A DNA stretch of 64,000 nt from Burkholderia sp. OK233 (lineage in GTDB: Bacteria; Pseudomonadota; Gammaproteobacteria; Burkholderiales; Burkholderiaceae). The translations under genes and the position numbers were made by a program. Shown here in pieces: positions 45,179 through 53,971 of the stretch. The stretch is taken from the NCBI RefSeq assembly GCF_900230185.1, contig NZ_OCSR01000002.1, forward strand, positions 2,232,001 through 2,296,000, given 5' to 3'. The notes beneath the pieces were generated by a model. That model did not search any database and was not told the DNA's origin. It saw nothing but the letters and a program-made list of their open reading frames with translations. How positions within the stretch are numbered: the first letter of the stretch is position 1; every line of letters starts with the position of its first letter.

Positions 45179-46213
45179 TCAATCGAAACTCACCAGCACC
45201 TTCATCGATTTTGAACGGTCGCCCGCTGTCTGGAACGCCTTGACTGAATCCTGATACGGGAAAATGCCTGAAATCAGGGGCTTCACATCGATCAGTCCCT
45301 TGTTCAGCAACTCGACGGCAATGGCGAATTCTTCGTGAAAGCGGAATGCGCCGCGCAGATCGAATTCCTTCGCGACGATCACATTGATCGGCAACGCGAT
45401 GTCGCCACCGAGGCCGACCTGGACGATCACGCCGCGTGGTTTGAGCACGTCGAATGCACCGCGCAATGCCGCTGCGTTGCCACTCGCCTCGAACAGAACG
45501 TCGAAGCTGCCCTTGTCGACGGCGAACGGCTGGAGCGCGTCCGGCGTCTCCGCGATGTTGCGCGCAAGGTCGGCGCCGACCTTTTTTGCGCTGTCGAGCG
45601 GCAACGTATTCACGTCAGTTGCCACGATCATCGCCGCACCGGCTCTGCGCGCAGCCGCCACGATCAACGCGCCGATCGGCCCGCATCCTGTGACGAGCAC
45701 CCGCTTGCCGAGCAACGGACCCGCGCGCCGAACCGCGTGAAGGGCGACCGAGAGCGGTTCGGCCATCGCGGCTTCCGCATCGCTCAATGAGTCCGCCACT
45801 ACGTGCGCCTGTGAACGGTCGATCACGATCTCCTGCCGGAATGCGCCCTGCACGTGCGGCGTGCGCATGGCGCTGCCGTAGTAGCGCATATCCAGGCAGT
45901 GGTTCTGCAGCCCTTGCTGGCAGTATTGACACAGGCCACACGGCCGGCTCGGGCTGATGGAAATACGTGTGCCGGCCGGCATATCCGTCACGCCAGGTCC
46001 CACACGCGAGACGGCGCCCGAGACTTCATGGCCGAGCACCATGGGCTCCTTGATGCGGATCGTGCCGAAACCACCGTGATTGAAGTAGTGAAGATCCGAG
46101 CCGCAGATACCGCCGGCCCGAACCCGTACGAGCAACTGGTTGGCTTCCGGTTCAGGCGTGGGAACGTCCTCGATGCGCAGATCGAGTGGTGCGTGAATGA
46201 CAAGTGCATGCAT
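45179..46213 (-). CDS. idnD: Zinc-dependent alcohol dehydrogenase, L-idonate 5-dehydrogenase-like
   Basis: 344 residues, medium-chain dehydrogenase. Catalytic zinc ligands lie in GGICGSDLHYFNHG and VLGHEVSG; the structural zinc has four Cys in CGLCQYCQQGLQNHC. The NAD site is VTGCGPIGALIV. Overall resemblance is to IdnD (L-idonate to 5-ketogluconate) and related sorbitol/threonine dehydrogenases. An IdnO-like SDR and a gluconokinase lie 15 kb further on. It converges with the RraA-like gene. No clear ribosome site is seen. Confidence 0.82.
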   Translation of the reverse strand: MHALVIHAPLDLRIEDVPTPEPEANQLLVRVRAGGICGSDLHYFNHGGFGTIRIKEPMVLGHEVSGAVSRVGPGVTDMPAGTRISISPSRPCGLCQYCQQGLQNHCLDMRYYGSAMRTPHVQGAFRQEIVIDRSQAHVVADSLSDAEAAMAEPLSVALHAVRRAGPLLGKRVLVTGCGPIGALIVAAARRAGAAMIVATDVNTLPLDSAKKVGADLARNIAETPDALQPFAVDKGSFDVLFEASGNAAALRGAFDVLKPRGVIVQVGLGGDIALPINVIVAKEFDLRGAFRFHEEFAIAVELLNKGLIDVKPLISGIFPYQDSVKAFQTAGDRSKSMKVLVSFD

Positions 46214-46434
46214 GGTGAGGGCCTATAACGGTGAATGCGGGATCAGCACGCTATACGGTAGCGTCTCAAGGCCCAGTCGACAAAGATCAAAGTTGTCTGG
46301 GCCAATAGTCGATGCTTATGGATGCTCATAGGGATGGACGGAATGTGCGGATCGAGGCCCGCCTTTTGATGCTGGGACCGTGCATTGACGATCGGGACAG
46401 GACTGCGCGTCCCGATGCTGTTTGGCCTTCGGAG

Positions 46435-46470
46435 CGGTCTGTTGGGCGTCGGGCGACGCCCAACAGACCG
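46435..46470. terminator. 16-bp perfect hairpin after the porin gene
   Basis: CGGTCTGTTGGGCGTC and its exact complement with the loop GGGC, 14 bases beyond the porin stop (minus strand). There is no T-run. Confidence 0.6.
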
Positions 46471-46483
46471 TCAATACCGCAAA

Positions 46484-47596
46484 TTAGAACTTGTGACGCA
46501 GACCGATCGTGGCTTCGAACAGCGAGTTGAAGCCATAGAACGGCTGGTTCGAGCCGGAGGCGGCGGCGAGGGTCGTCCATGCGCCGGTCAGGTGGTTGTA
46601 GTCCACGCCGACATAGACGTCGGTGCGCTTGCTGAGGAAATAGTCGAACGTCGGACCGGTGGTGATGCGCGTACCGCTCTGGCCTGCGTGATGGACGAAG
46701 TCGATGTAGAACGGCAGATCGAGCACGAGTGACGGCGTGATGAAGTACTGGACCGCGGTGGAGAAGGAGTCGTTGCGATAGTCGGCCGGATAGACGTGGC
46801 TGTAGATATACGAGCCGAACACCTTCGCCGCGCCGAACTTATATGTTGCGCCCGCGGTGAAGATCTTTTGCGAGCTGTCCGGGATCGTCACGCCGAAGTA
46901 CGTGCTGCCGTAGGTGCTGGTGGCAGGCGTCAGACCGCCAATGTCGTTGACGATCTGATAGGCCGCGCCAACGCTCAAGGGGCCGTGGTCGTAAGAAAGG
47001 CTGACGGCCGGCGACGAGTTCTGGTGAGTATTTCCCGCTACACCGCCAAACGTATACGAGCCCTTGAGGGTAAAACCGGCAAGCGTCGGCGAGGTATATC
47101 GCACGGAATTGTCCAGACGGCCGCCGCCAGTCAGACCGGCGCCCTGAAAGCCGACCGTGCCGGTGTAATTGGCGAACGCATAGATATCGTGCGTCCAGCC
47201 CATTTCATGCACCAGCGTGTATTGCCGGCCCATCGTCAACGTGCCGTAGTCGGTACTGCGCAGCCCTACCATCGCGGTGCGGCCGAACAGGCGGGCGGTG
47301 CCGGACGGCGTGGATTGCTGTGTCACGCCGGTATTCGGTGTAAAGCCGCCTTCGAGCTGGAAGATGGCGGCCAATCCGCCACCAAGATCCTCGGTTCCCT
47401 GCAGACCCCAACGGCTACCCTGAATCTCGCCGCCGCTACCCATCGTGAAAAGCTTCCCGCCGGATTTGTTCTGGTGGGTCTCGTAGCGCACCGCTTCGTC
47501 GATGATGCCGTACAGGGTGACGCTCGACTGCGCGTGCGCGATCCCAGAAATTGCCAGTCCAAATCCAGTTAGTATGCCTAATGTATGCTTTTTCAC
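46484..47596 (-). CDS. Gram-negative trimeric porin
   Basis: 370 residues from GTG 47596 (GGGGAT upstream). Signal peptide KKHTLGILTGFGLAISGIAHA, then QSSVTLYGIIDEAVRY, the standard start of Burkholderia general porins, and a C-terminal Phe (LRHKF) required for outer-membrane insertion. Sixteen-strand barrel expected. It lies 123 bases downstream of the aminotransferase gene on the same strand, and a long hairpin follows. It may be a substrate-specific channel for the catabolic genes around it. Confidence 0.9.
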   Translation of the reverse strand: MKKHTLGILTGFGLAISGIAHAQSSVTLYGIIDEAVRYETHQNKSGGKLFTMGSGGEIQGSRWGLQGTEDLGGGLAAIFQLEGGFTPNTGVTQQSTPSGTARLFGRTAMVGLRSTDYGTLTMGRQYTLVHEMGWTHDIYAFANYTGTVGFQGAGLTGGGRLDNSVRYTSPTLAGFTLKGSYTFGGVAGNTHQNSSPAVSLSYDHGPLSVGAAYQIVNDIGGLTPATSTYGSTYFGVTIPDSSQKIFTAGATYKFGAAKVFGSYIYSHVYPADYRNDSFSTAVQYFITPSLVLDLPFYIDFVHHAGQSGTRITTGPTFDYFLSKRTDVYVGVDYNHLTGAWTTLAAASGSNQPFYGFNSLFEATIGLRHKF

Positions 47597-47719
47597 GAGT
47601 AGATCCCCTTGCAGATTGACGAAAAATGGAAAACTCCAAACCGACTGCCGCGTCCTCTCGGCGCGGCATGTCTTTTTTACAAAGCGACGACGCGACGTAT
47701 TCACGTCGTCGCCGTACTC

Positions 47720-48928
47720 TCAGTTCAGTGCGGCGACCGCGGCGGCAATCTTCCTGCAGCCTTCATCGATGATGTCGATGCTTGTCGCGATCGACATCCG
47801 GAAGAAAGGTGAAACGCCATAGGCCGATCCGGCAACCAGTGCGACGCCGGCGTGCTCGAGCAGATACAGAACGACATCCACGTCGCCCTCGAGGCGCTTG
47901 CCTTGCGGTGTGGTGCGGCCGATCATGCCGCCGCAATTGACATACAGATAGAAAGCGCCGCCGGGCGTTTTGCAGCTGATGCCGGGAATCGCGTTAAGCG
48001 CTTCGAGTGCGTGGTCGCGGCGTTCCTTGTAGGTCCGCACCGATTGCTGCACGAATGTCTGGTCGCCGTTCAGCGCCGCGAGCGCTGCGGCCTGGCTGAT
48101 CGAACTGGCGTTGCTGGTGGATTGGGACTGGAGCGTGTCCATGGCCGCGATCAGGTCAGCGGGGCCGGCGGCGTAGCCGATGCGCCAGCCGGTCATCGCG
48201 TAGGTCTTGGACACGCCGTTGACGACCAGGGTGCGCGAGCTGAGTTCGGGTTCAATCGACAAAAGGTGCTGTGATGCCTCGCCTTCGAACCGGATATGTT
48301 CGTAGATGTCGTCCATCATCACCAGCACCTGCGGGTGACGCAGCAGCACATCCGCCAATGCGCGCAGTTCGCCGGCGCTATACGTTGCGCCCGTGGGATT
48401 GGTCGGCGAATTGATGATCAGCCAGCGCGTGCGCGGCGTGATCGCCGCTTCGAGGGTGGCGGGGGTGAGCTTGAAACTGTCTTCCTCGGTGCAGGGCACG
48501 ACGACCGGCACACCGTCGCAGGCGAGCACCATGTCCGGATAGGACACCCAGTAGGGAGCGGGAATCAGGACTTCATCGCCGGCTTCAACGGTGATGGCGA
48601 GCGCGTTGAAGATGGCGTGTTTGGCGCCGCATGTCACGATGATGTGTTTGGGATCGTATGAGAGACCGTTCTCGCGTTGCAGCTTTGCCGCGATGGCGGC
48701 GCGCAGCGCCGGTGTGCCCGCGGTTTGCGTATAGCGCGTTTCGCCGCGCTCCATCGCATCGAAAGCGGCCTGACGAATGTGCGCCGGCGTGTCGAAATCG
48801 GGTTCGCCGACCACGAGGTTGACGATCGTTTTCCCCTGCCGCCGCAGTTCCGCGGCCCGGTCCGCCGCGGCGCTGCTCGGCGAAGGTTTGATTCGTTGGA
48901 CGCGGGCGGCAATTCGCGATGCACTCAC
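47720..48928 (-). CDS. Class I aminotransferase, aspartate-aminotransferase type
   Basis: 402 residues, fold-type I PLP enzyme of the AAT-I gamma kind: VVGEPDFDTPAHI, substrate/PLP segment TCGAKHAIFNALA, NSPTNPTG, and the Schiff-base Lys in VNGVSKTYAMTGWRIGYAAGP; the carboxylate-binding Arg is in FFRMSIA. It transfers an amino group, typically between aspartate/glutamate and a 2-oxo acid. First gene of a probable unit with the porin and divergent from a Nac-like LysR regulator, 273 bases away. In this setting it could convert an amino-acid intermediate to the 2-oxo acid acted on by the RraA-like protein. Confidence 0.9.
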   Translation of the reverse strand: MSASRIAARVQRIKPSPSSAAADRAAELRRQGKTIVNLVVGEPDFDTPAHIRQAAFDAMERGETRYTQTAGTPALRAAIAAKLQRENGLSYDPKHIIVTCGAKHAIFNALAITVEAGDEVLIPAPYWVSYPDMVLACDGVPVVVPCTEEDSFKLTPATLEAAITPRTRWLIINSPTNPTGATYSAGELRALADVLLRHPQVLVMMDDIYEHIRFEGEASQHLLSIEPELSSRTLVVNGVSKTYAMTGWRIGYAAGPADLIAAMDTLQSQSTSNASSISQAAALAALNGDQTFVQQSVRTYKERRDHALEALNAIPGISCKTPGGAFYLYVNCGGMIGRTTPQGKRLEGDVDVVLYLLEHAGVALVAGSAYGVSPFFRMSIATSIDIIDEGCRKIAAAVAALN

Positions 48929-48986
48929 ACTTGACTCCTCAACGGCATTTGATGAGGCTTCACCTTAAGCGCGCGAAAAAGTTCAA

Positions 48987-49015
48987 GCCAAGATGACTTT
49001 CCGCTGGCGCAATAA
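48987..49015 (-). promoter_or_regulatory. Weak copy (C) of the shared promoter element
   Basis: On the minus strand it matches copy A at 19 of 29 bases, including TTAT at the upstream end and TCTTGGC at the same spacing. It lies between the aminotransferase and the divergent Nac-like gene, 58 bases from the aminotransferase start. Its -10 region is poor. Confidence 0.35.
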
Positions 49016-49201
49016 CATCCACTTATGACGTGACGCTACACGTGCGCTTCCTGCGTGATGGGTCGAGGTCCATGCGGGAATACGCTGACAGGCGACGTTT
49101 TTAGCGTTGCAGGAGCGGGAGCGAGGTTTTTTAAGCACTGTGCGCGGGGCGGCGCTTGCCCTATCATTGTTGCCATCACTTAATGTTGAGACGCGACTAC
49201 C

Positions 49202-50128
49202 GTGAACCTGCGGCGTTTGAAGTACTTCGTGAAGATCGTCGATATCGGCAGCCTGACGCAGGCTGCCGAAGTGCTTCATATCGCCCAGCCGGCGCTGAGC
49301 CAGCAGTTGATCACGCTCGAAGACGAGTTCCAGCAACAACTGCTCGTGCGCACCAAGCGGGGCGTCACGGCCACTGAGGCGGGCGCGACGCTGTATCGCC
49401 ACGCTCAGTTGATCCTGCGCCAGTACGAACAGGCTCAGGCCGACGTGAAGAGCGCCGGTCAGACGCTGTCAGGCCAGGTTTCGGTGGGGCTCGCGCCCGG
49501 CACCGGCGCGTCGGCGCTGTCGCTGCCGCTGTTGCGGACCGTGCGCGCCCGCCATCCGGACATCCTTCTCTACATCAACGAGAATTTCGGCACGACGCTC
49601 AGCGAGCTGATCATGAACGGGCGGATGGACATGGCCGTGCTGTATGGCGATAAACCCGTCCATGGCCTGTCGTTCCAGCTTCTGATGAACGAGGAATTGT
49701 TCCTCGTGGCGCCGCGCAGCATGGGGATCACGCAGGAGCAGATCGCCGTGACGGAATTGCGCGACGTGCCTTTGCTGCTGCCGCGTCCGTACAACTATCT
49801 GCGCAAGTACGTTGACGAGGGTTTCGCGCGCGTGCAGATGATCCCCAAAGTCGTAGCTGAGATCGAATCCGCGTCGACGTTGTCGGCGGCGGTGAGCGCG
49901 GGGATCGGTGCGACCATCCTGCCCGATTCCACCGCACGGGTCGTGGCCGCGGCGGGCGACGTCGTGCAATGCCGGATCGTTTCACCCGTCATCAAGATTC
50001 CGCTTTCGGTCTGTCTGTCCGACCATTTACCGCTTTCCGAGCCCGCCGCGGCCGTCAAGGACATCCTGCTGGAACTGGCCGGCGACCTTGCGCTCGACGT
50101 GCGCTTCGAGTCCGGCGCCGATACATAA
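49202..50128 (+). CDS. Nac-like LysR regulator
   Basis: 308 residues from GTG 49202. The N-terminus NLRRLKYFVKIVDIGSLTQAAEVLHIAQPALSQQ (as NLRRLKYFVKIVDIGS, then LTQAAEVLHIAQPALSQ) is of the Nac/CysB-related nitrogen-assimilation type. It is divergent from the aminotransferase-porin unit and its stop is 6 bases before the shared promoter element of the accB-pxpA operon. This places it as the probable regulator of several units here that carry related elements. Nac proteins respond to nitrogen status in enterics, but that cannot be assumed for this one. Confidence 0.86.
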   Translation: MNLRRLKYFVKIVDIGSLTQAAEVLHIAQPALSQQLITLEDEFQQQLLVRTKRGVTATEAGATLYRHAQLILRQYEQAQADVKSAGQTLSGQVSVGLAPGTGASALSLPLLRTVRARHPDILLYINENFGTTLSELIMNGRMDMAVLYGDKPVHGLSFQLLMNEELFLVAPRSMGITQEQIAVTELRDVPLLLPRPYNYLRKYVDEGFARVQMIPKVVAEIESASTLSAAVSAGIGATILPDSTARVVAAAGDVVQCRIVSPVIKIPLSVCLSDHLPLSEPAAAVKDILLELAGDLALDVRFESGADT

Positions 50129-50134
50129 GCGCGC

Positions 50135-50192
50135 CTTATCGCTACAAAGCCAAACCGTCTTGGCGCAATTTTTATGCGCCGGATACATTGAG
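50135..50192 (+). promoter_or_regulatory. Shared promoter element (copy A) upstream of accB
   Basis: The reference copy. An upstream box CTTATCGCTACAAAGCC is followed by CCGTCTTGGCG, where TTGGCG may be a -35; 16 bases later GATACA may be the -10 (50182-50187). It agrees at 44 of 58 positions with copy B at 55345-55402, and at 25 of the first 27. Confidence 0.7.
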
Positions 50193-50352
50193 TCCATCGT
50201 CGATCGCCCCGGTTCGCAGTGAGCCGGCGCGACGAGGCTAGCCGTCACGAGGGCGAGGCAACTGGAGATCGAATCTGGTTGCCGTACAGCCCCAGCGGTG
50301 CTTCGCGCACGCCAATCGACCGGCGCGCGTCCAACCGGCTACGGACTCAAAG

Positions 50353-50850
50353 ATGGATCTCCAGAAGATTAAGGCGCTGATCGACCTGTTGGCGGACTCT
50401 CCGCTAGCCAGGCTCGAAGTCATCGAGGGCGAGGAACGGGTCAAGCTTGTCAAGACGAAACGGCGTGGCAAACGGGCTGAGGCGCCTTCGGGCGATGAAC
50501 GTGTAGCCGTGATGTTCACCTCGGGCACCCAAGGGAGCCAAGGGGCTCAATCACCGCTCGCCGGGCCGGCGCAATCCGTCGGCACCCCCCAGACAGCCCC
50601 CGCAACCGCCAGTGAGCCGCAACTGGTTCGTGCGCCCATGTTTGGCGTCGTTCATCTGACGCCGGCGCCCGGCGAGGCGCCCTTCGTAAATCCCGGCGAT
50701 ACGATCAAGGAAGGACAGGTGCTCTGCACGATCGAGGCAATGAAAATGTTCAACGCGATCGAGTCCGAGCTCAGCGGCGCCGTTCTGGAGATTCTGGTGG
50801 CGCCGGGCAGCGAAGTGGAATCCGGGCAGCCGCTGTTTCGGATCGGCTGA
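50353..50850 (+). CDS. accB: Biotin carboxyl carrier protein, accessory copy
   Basis: 165 residues. The C-terminal biotinyl domain (about 88-165) has VRAPMFGVVH, GDTIKEGQ and the biotinylation motif EAMKM, with the acceptor K131. The N-terminal segment and a Ser/Pro/Gln linker are like AccB. It is in one run with accC and PxpBC genes and not with accA or accD, so it is probably not the housekeeping fatty-acid carrier. Biotin would be attached by BirA. It is downstream of the shared promoter element. Confidence 0.9.
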   Translation: MDLQKIKALIDLLADSPLARLEVIEGEERVKLVKTKRRGKRAEAPSGDERVAVMFTSGTQGSQGAQSPLAGPAQSVGTPQTAPATASEPQLVRAPMFGVVHLTPAPGEAPFVNPGDTIKEGQVLCTIEAMKMFNAIESELSGAVLEILVAPGSEVESGQPLFRIG

Positions 50851-50856
50851 TCGACC

Positions 50857-52209
50857 ATGTTCAACAAAGTACTGATTGCCAACCGCGGCGAGATCGCGCT
50901 TCGAATCCAGCGCGCCTGCCGGGAACTCGGCCTGAAAACCGTCGCGGTCCATTCCGAGGCAGATGCCGATGCGCGGTATGTGCGGCTCGCCGACGAGGCG
51001 CTGTGCATCGGACCTGCCGCGCCGGGGCAGAGTTATCTGAACCGGGCTGCGATCCTGTTCGCGGCGCACGTGAGCGGCGCACAGGCGATTCATCCCGGTT
51101 ACGGTTTCCTGTCGGAAAACGCGGATTTTGCGGCGGAGGTCGAGGCCGCCGGCATGGCCTTTATCGGCCCCGAGCCCGACTCCATCCGAACGATGGGCGA
51201 CAAGGTCGCCGCCAAACGGGCCATGCGTGCGGCCGGCGTGCCCTGTGTGCCGGGCCCGGACGGCGGCCTGCCGGACGACCCCACGGAGATCCTGCGGGTC
51301 GCGGAGGAGATCGGCTATCCGGTGATCGTCAAGGCGGCGGGTGGCGGCGGCGGGCGCGGTATGCGAGTCGTGCCGGGCCCCGAGCAGTTGCTCGAGGCGG
51401 TGTCGGTAACGCGTGAGGAAGCACGCCGCGCCTTCGGCAAGCCCGAACTCTATGTCGAGAAGTTTCTCGAGCATCCGCGTCACGTCGAAATTCAGGTCTT
51501 GTGCGATACGCACGGCAATGCCCTGTGGCTCGGTTCGCGCGATTGTTCGCTGCAACGGCGTCATCAGAAGGTCCTGGAAGAGGCGCCCGCACCCGGCATC
51601 GACCCGGAACTGATCCGGCAGGTGGGCGAGCGCTGCGTCGAGGCCTGCCGACAGACGAATTACCGCGGTGCGGGCACCTTCGAATTCCTGTTCGAGAACG
51701 GTCAGTTCTACTTCATCGAAATGAATACGCGGCTGCAGGTCGAGCATCCCGTGACGGAAATGACGTCGGGCATCGACATCGTGCGGGAGCAGATAAGGAT
51801 CGCCCAGGGACACGCGTTGACCCTTCGTCAGTCGGACATTCGCACGCTCGGCCATTCGCTGGAATGCCGGATCAACGCCGAAGACCCGTTCACCTTCGAC
51901 CCGTGTCCGGGGAAGATTTCCGTTTGGGAACTGCCGGGTGGCAACGGCGTACGGGTGGACTCGCATATGAGTGGCGGCGCGGTCGTGCCGCCGTATTACG
52001 ACTCGCTGATCGCCAAGGTGATCACCCACGGCGCAACCCGTGAAGAGGCGCTGGCGCGCATGCGCATTGCGCTCTCGGAGATGCGCATCGAAGGCATTCG
52101 CACCAACGTGCCATTGCATCAGGCCATGCTCGAGGACGAAGGGTTCTGTGACGGCGGCGTCGATATTCATCATCTGGAGCGTTGGCTCGCAAAGAGGAAA
52201 CAGACATGA
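50857..52209 (+). CDS. accC: Biotin carboxylase, accessory copy
   Basis: 450 residues, the full length of AccC. The ATP-grasp loop is VKAAGGGGGRGMR-like (GGGGRGMR), the catalytic Lys is in RRHQKVLEEAPAP and the metal/substrate Glu-Arg set in FYFIEMNTRLQVEHPVTEM. It carboxylates biotin on the carrier using ATP and bicarbonate. Its only partners here are the PxpB/PxpC carboxyltransferase-like proteins. Stop overlaps the pxpB start by 4 bases. Confidence 0.93.
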   Translation: MFNKVLIANRGEIALRIQRACRELGLKTVAVHSEADADARYVRLADEALCIGPAAPGQSYLNRAAILFAAHVSGAQAIHPGYGFLSENADFAAEVEAAGMAFIGPEPDSIRTMGDKVAAKRAMRAAGVPCVPGPDGGLPDDPTEILRVAEEIGYPVIVKAAGGGGGRGMRVVPGPEQLLEAVSVTREEARRAFGKPELYVEKFLEHPRHVEIQVLCDTHGNALWLGSRDCSLQRRHQKVLEEAPAPGIDPELIRQVGERCVEACRQTNYRGAGTFEFLFENGQFYFIEMNTRLQVEHPVTEMTSGIDIVREQIRIAQGHALTLRQSDIRTLGHSLECRINAEDPFTFDPCPGKISVWELPGGNGVRVDSHMSGGAVVPPYYDSLIAKVITHGATREEALARMRIALSEMRIEGIRTNVPLHQAMLEDEGFCDGGVDIHHLERWLAKRKQT

Positions 52210-52964
52210 CGCTGACCGTTGAGCATGCGTCGATCGCGCACGGGGACGTAGTCGAACGGCTGCGTCCGGATTCACAGAGGACTGTCCTTGCAATGAAACA
52301 GGATCAATCGGAGCAGGCGCTTTGCATCAGCATGCTGGGTACGACGGCCATGCTATTCGAAGCACCGGGTGCGCTCGATCTGCATGCGCAGCGCCGCATC
52401 TGGACACTCGCCCGCGAAGTTGAATCATGGCCCGGCGTGCGTGAGGCGGTGCCAGGCGTGACCAATCTGATGCTGACGTTTTCCACGCCGCCCGCAGATC
52501 CGGACTCGCTCGGCGCCGCGTTGCGCGACGCGTGGGCCGCGGCGGGCGAGTTGCAGATCGAAGGGAGGGTGGTGGACTTGCCGGTGGAATACGGAGGCGA
52601 GTTCGGGCCGCATCTGCAGGACGTCGTGGATCACACGGGCTTGTCCGTCGACGAGGTCGTGCAATTGCACTGTGCGCCGCTCTACACGGTCTATGCGCTC
52701 GGCAGCCATCCCGGGTACTGCTATCTGGGCGGCATGGACCCGCGGATCGCCACGCCGCGGCGCAAGGTGCCGGTGCTGGGTTTGCCTGGCGGTGCGGTGT
52801 CGATCGGCGGAGTGCAGACCGGAGTCTCGGCATCGACGGGACCGAGCGGCTGGAACACCATCGGCCATACGTCGATGTCGTTCTTCGACCCCACGCGCGA
52901 TAACCCGGCCACGCTCGCACCTGGCGACATGATCCGTTTTCGCGTCGAGAGGATTGTTCCATGA
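52206..52964 (+). CDS. pxpB: PxpB / KipI-type subunit (carboxyltransferase subdomain 1)
   Basis: 252 residues from ATG 52206, which overlaps the accC stop (ATGA). KipI/AHS1 family: LPVEYGGEFGPHLQDVV, LYTVYALGSHPGYCYLGGMDP and GGAVSIGGVQTGV followed by PSGWNTIGHT. In PxpABC, PxpB and PxpC form the 5-oxoproline-binding part; in urea carboxylase, KipI-like and KipA-like halves form the carboxyltransferase domain. The presence of AccBC here makes the second role plausible. ATGA overlaps with both neighbours show tight coupling. Confidence 0.9.
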   Translation: MTLTVEHASIAHGDVVERLRPDSQRTVLAMKQDQSEQALCISMLGTTAMLFEAPGALDLHAQRRIWTLAREVESWPGVREAVPGVTNLMLTFSTPPADPDSLGAALRDAWAAAGELQIEGRVVDLPVEYGGEFGPHLQDVVDHTGLSVDEVVQLHCAPLYTVYALGSHPGYCYLGGMDPRIATPRRKVPVLGLPGGAVSIGGVQTGVSASTGPSGWNTIGHTSMSFFDPTRDNPATLAPGDMIRFRVERIVP

Positions 52965-53968
52965 TCGAGATCTTGTCTTCGTCCGCGCTCGCGACGGTGC
53001 AGGACCAGGGGCGTGAGGGCTATCTGCGCTACGGCGTCGGAACGGCCGGCGCGATGGACCGGTTGGCGCTCGCGGTCGGCAATCTGTTGCTCGGCAATCC
53101 GGACGACGCGGCCGGCATCGAAATTCCGATGTTTCCCTTCCGTATCCGCTTCCTTGAAGATCTTTCGTTCGCCATTACGGGTGCGGATTGCGCGGCGCGG
53201 CTGGGCGACCGGCCGGTGCTGCCGTGGTGGACCGTGCATGCGAAACAGGGCGACGTGCTGACGATCGGCGTGCCGGCCAGCGGGACGCGTTGTTACCTGT
53301 CGCTCGCGGGTGGCGTGGACGTACCGGTGGTGCTCGGCTCGCGCAGCACGCAATTGCGCGGCCAGTTTGGCGGCTTCAACGGTCGCCAGTTGCAGAAGGG
53401 GGATGTGGTGAAGGCCGTGGGTCTGGCCGAGCGCATCGTGCCGCAAGATGCTGTGCTCGCAGCGGGATTCGGCACGGTGCCGCCTGAGTACTCGTTGCCG
53501 GCGCCGTTATCCCTGCCCGCAGCCGAAGCCGGCGAAACCGTGGTGCGCGTGCTGCCCGCCGCGGAATACGACTGCTACCAGCCGGAATCGCTCGAAGCGT
53601 TCTGGCGCGATGGGTGGAAAGTGACGCCGCAGAGCGATCGCTACGGATATCGCCTCGCCGGTCCGACCCTGGTCGCGACGCATTCGATCGAAAAGCGCTC
53701 GCATGGAATCGTGCCGGGCGTGATCCAGGTGCCGCATAGCGGCCAGCCGATCATTCAGCTTCGGGATGCGCAGCCGTCGGGTGGCTATCCGAAGATCGGC
53801 ACCGTGATCGAAGCGGATTTATGGCGGCTCGCGCAGGCGCGCATTGGTACGAAGATTCGCTTTGTTCAGACGACGTACGCGGAAGCCGTCACCGCGCTGG
53901 AAGAACTGGACAGCTATCTCGTCAAGGTGCGCAATCTCGTTGAGTTATTTCGTCCTTCCCGACATTGA
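52961..53968 (+). CDS. pxpC: PxpC / KipA-type subunit (carboxyltransferase subdomain 2)
   Basis: 335 residues, AHS2/KipA family of biotin-dependent carboxyltransferase-like proteins. Family marks: SSALATVQDQGREGYLRYGV, GAMDRLALAVGNLLLGNPDDAAGIE (read from GAMDRLALAVGN), SLAGGVDVPVVLGSRST and GVIQVPHSGQPIIQLRDAQPSGGYPKIGTV. With PxpB it forms the second half of the carboxyltransferase-like pair. Overlaps pxpB by 4 bases; the carrier-like gene starts 3 bases after. Confidence 0.92.
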   Translation: MIEILSSSALATVQDQGREGYLRYGVGTAGAMDRLALAVGNLLLGNPDDAAGIEIPMFPFRIRFLEDLSFAITGADCAARLGDRPVLPWWTVHAKQGDVLTIGVPASGTRCYLSLAGGVDVPVVLGSRSTQLRGQFGGFNGRQLQKGDVVKAVGLAERIVPQDAVLAAGFGTVPPEYSLPAPLSLPAAEAGETVVRVLPAAEYDCYQPESLEAFWRDGWKVTPQSDRYGYRLAGPTLVATHSIEKRSHGIVPGVIQVPHSGQPIIQLRDAQPSGGYPKIGTVIEADLWRLAQARIGTKIRFVQTTYAEAVTALEELDSYLVKVRNLVELFRPSRH

Positions 53969-53971
53969 AAG

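Noticed and set aside
50551..52293. 580-codon minus-strand frame
   Set aside because: Opposite accB and accC; a typical GC-rich antisense frame.
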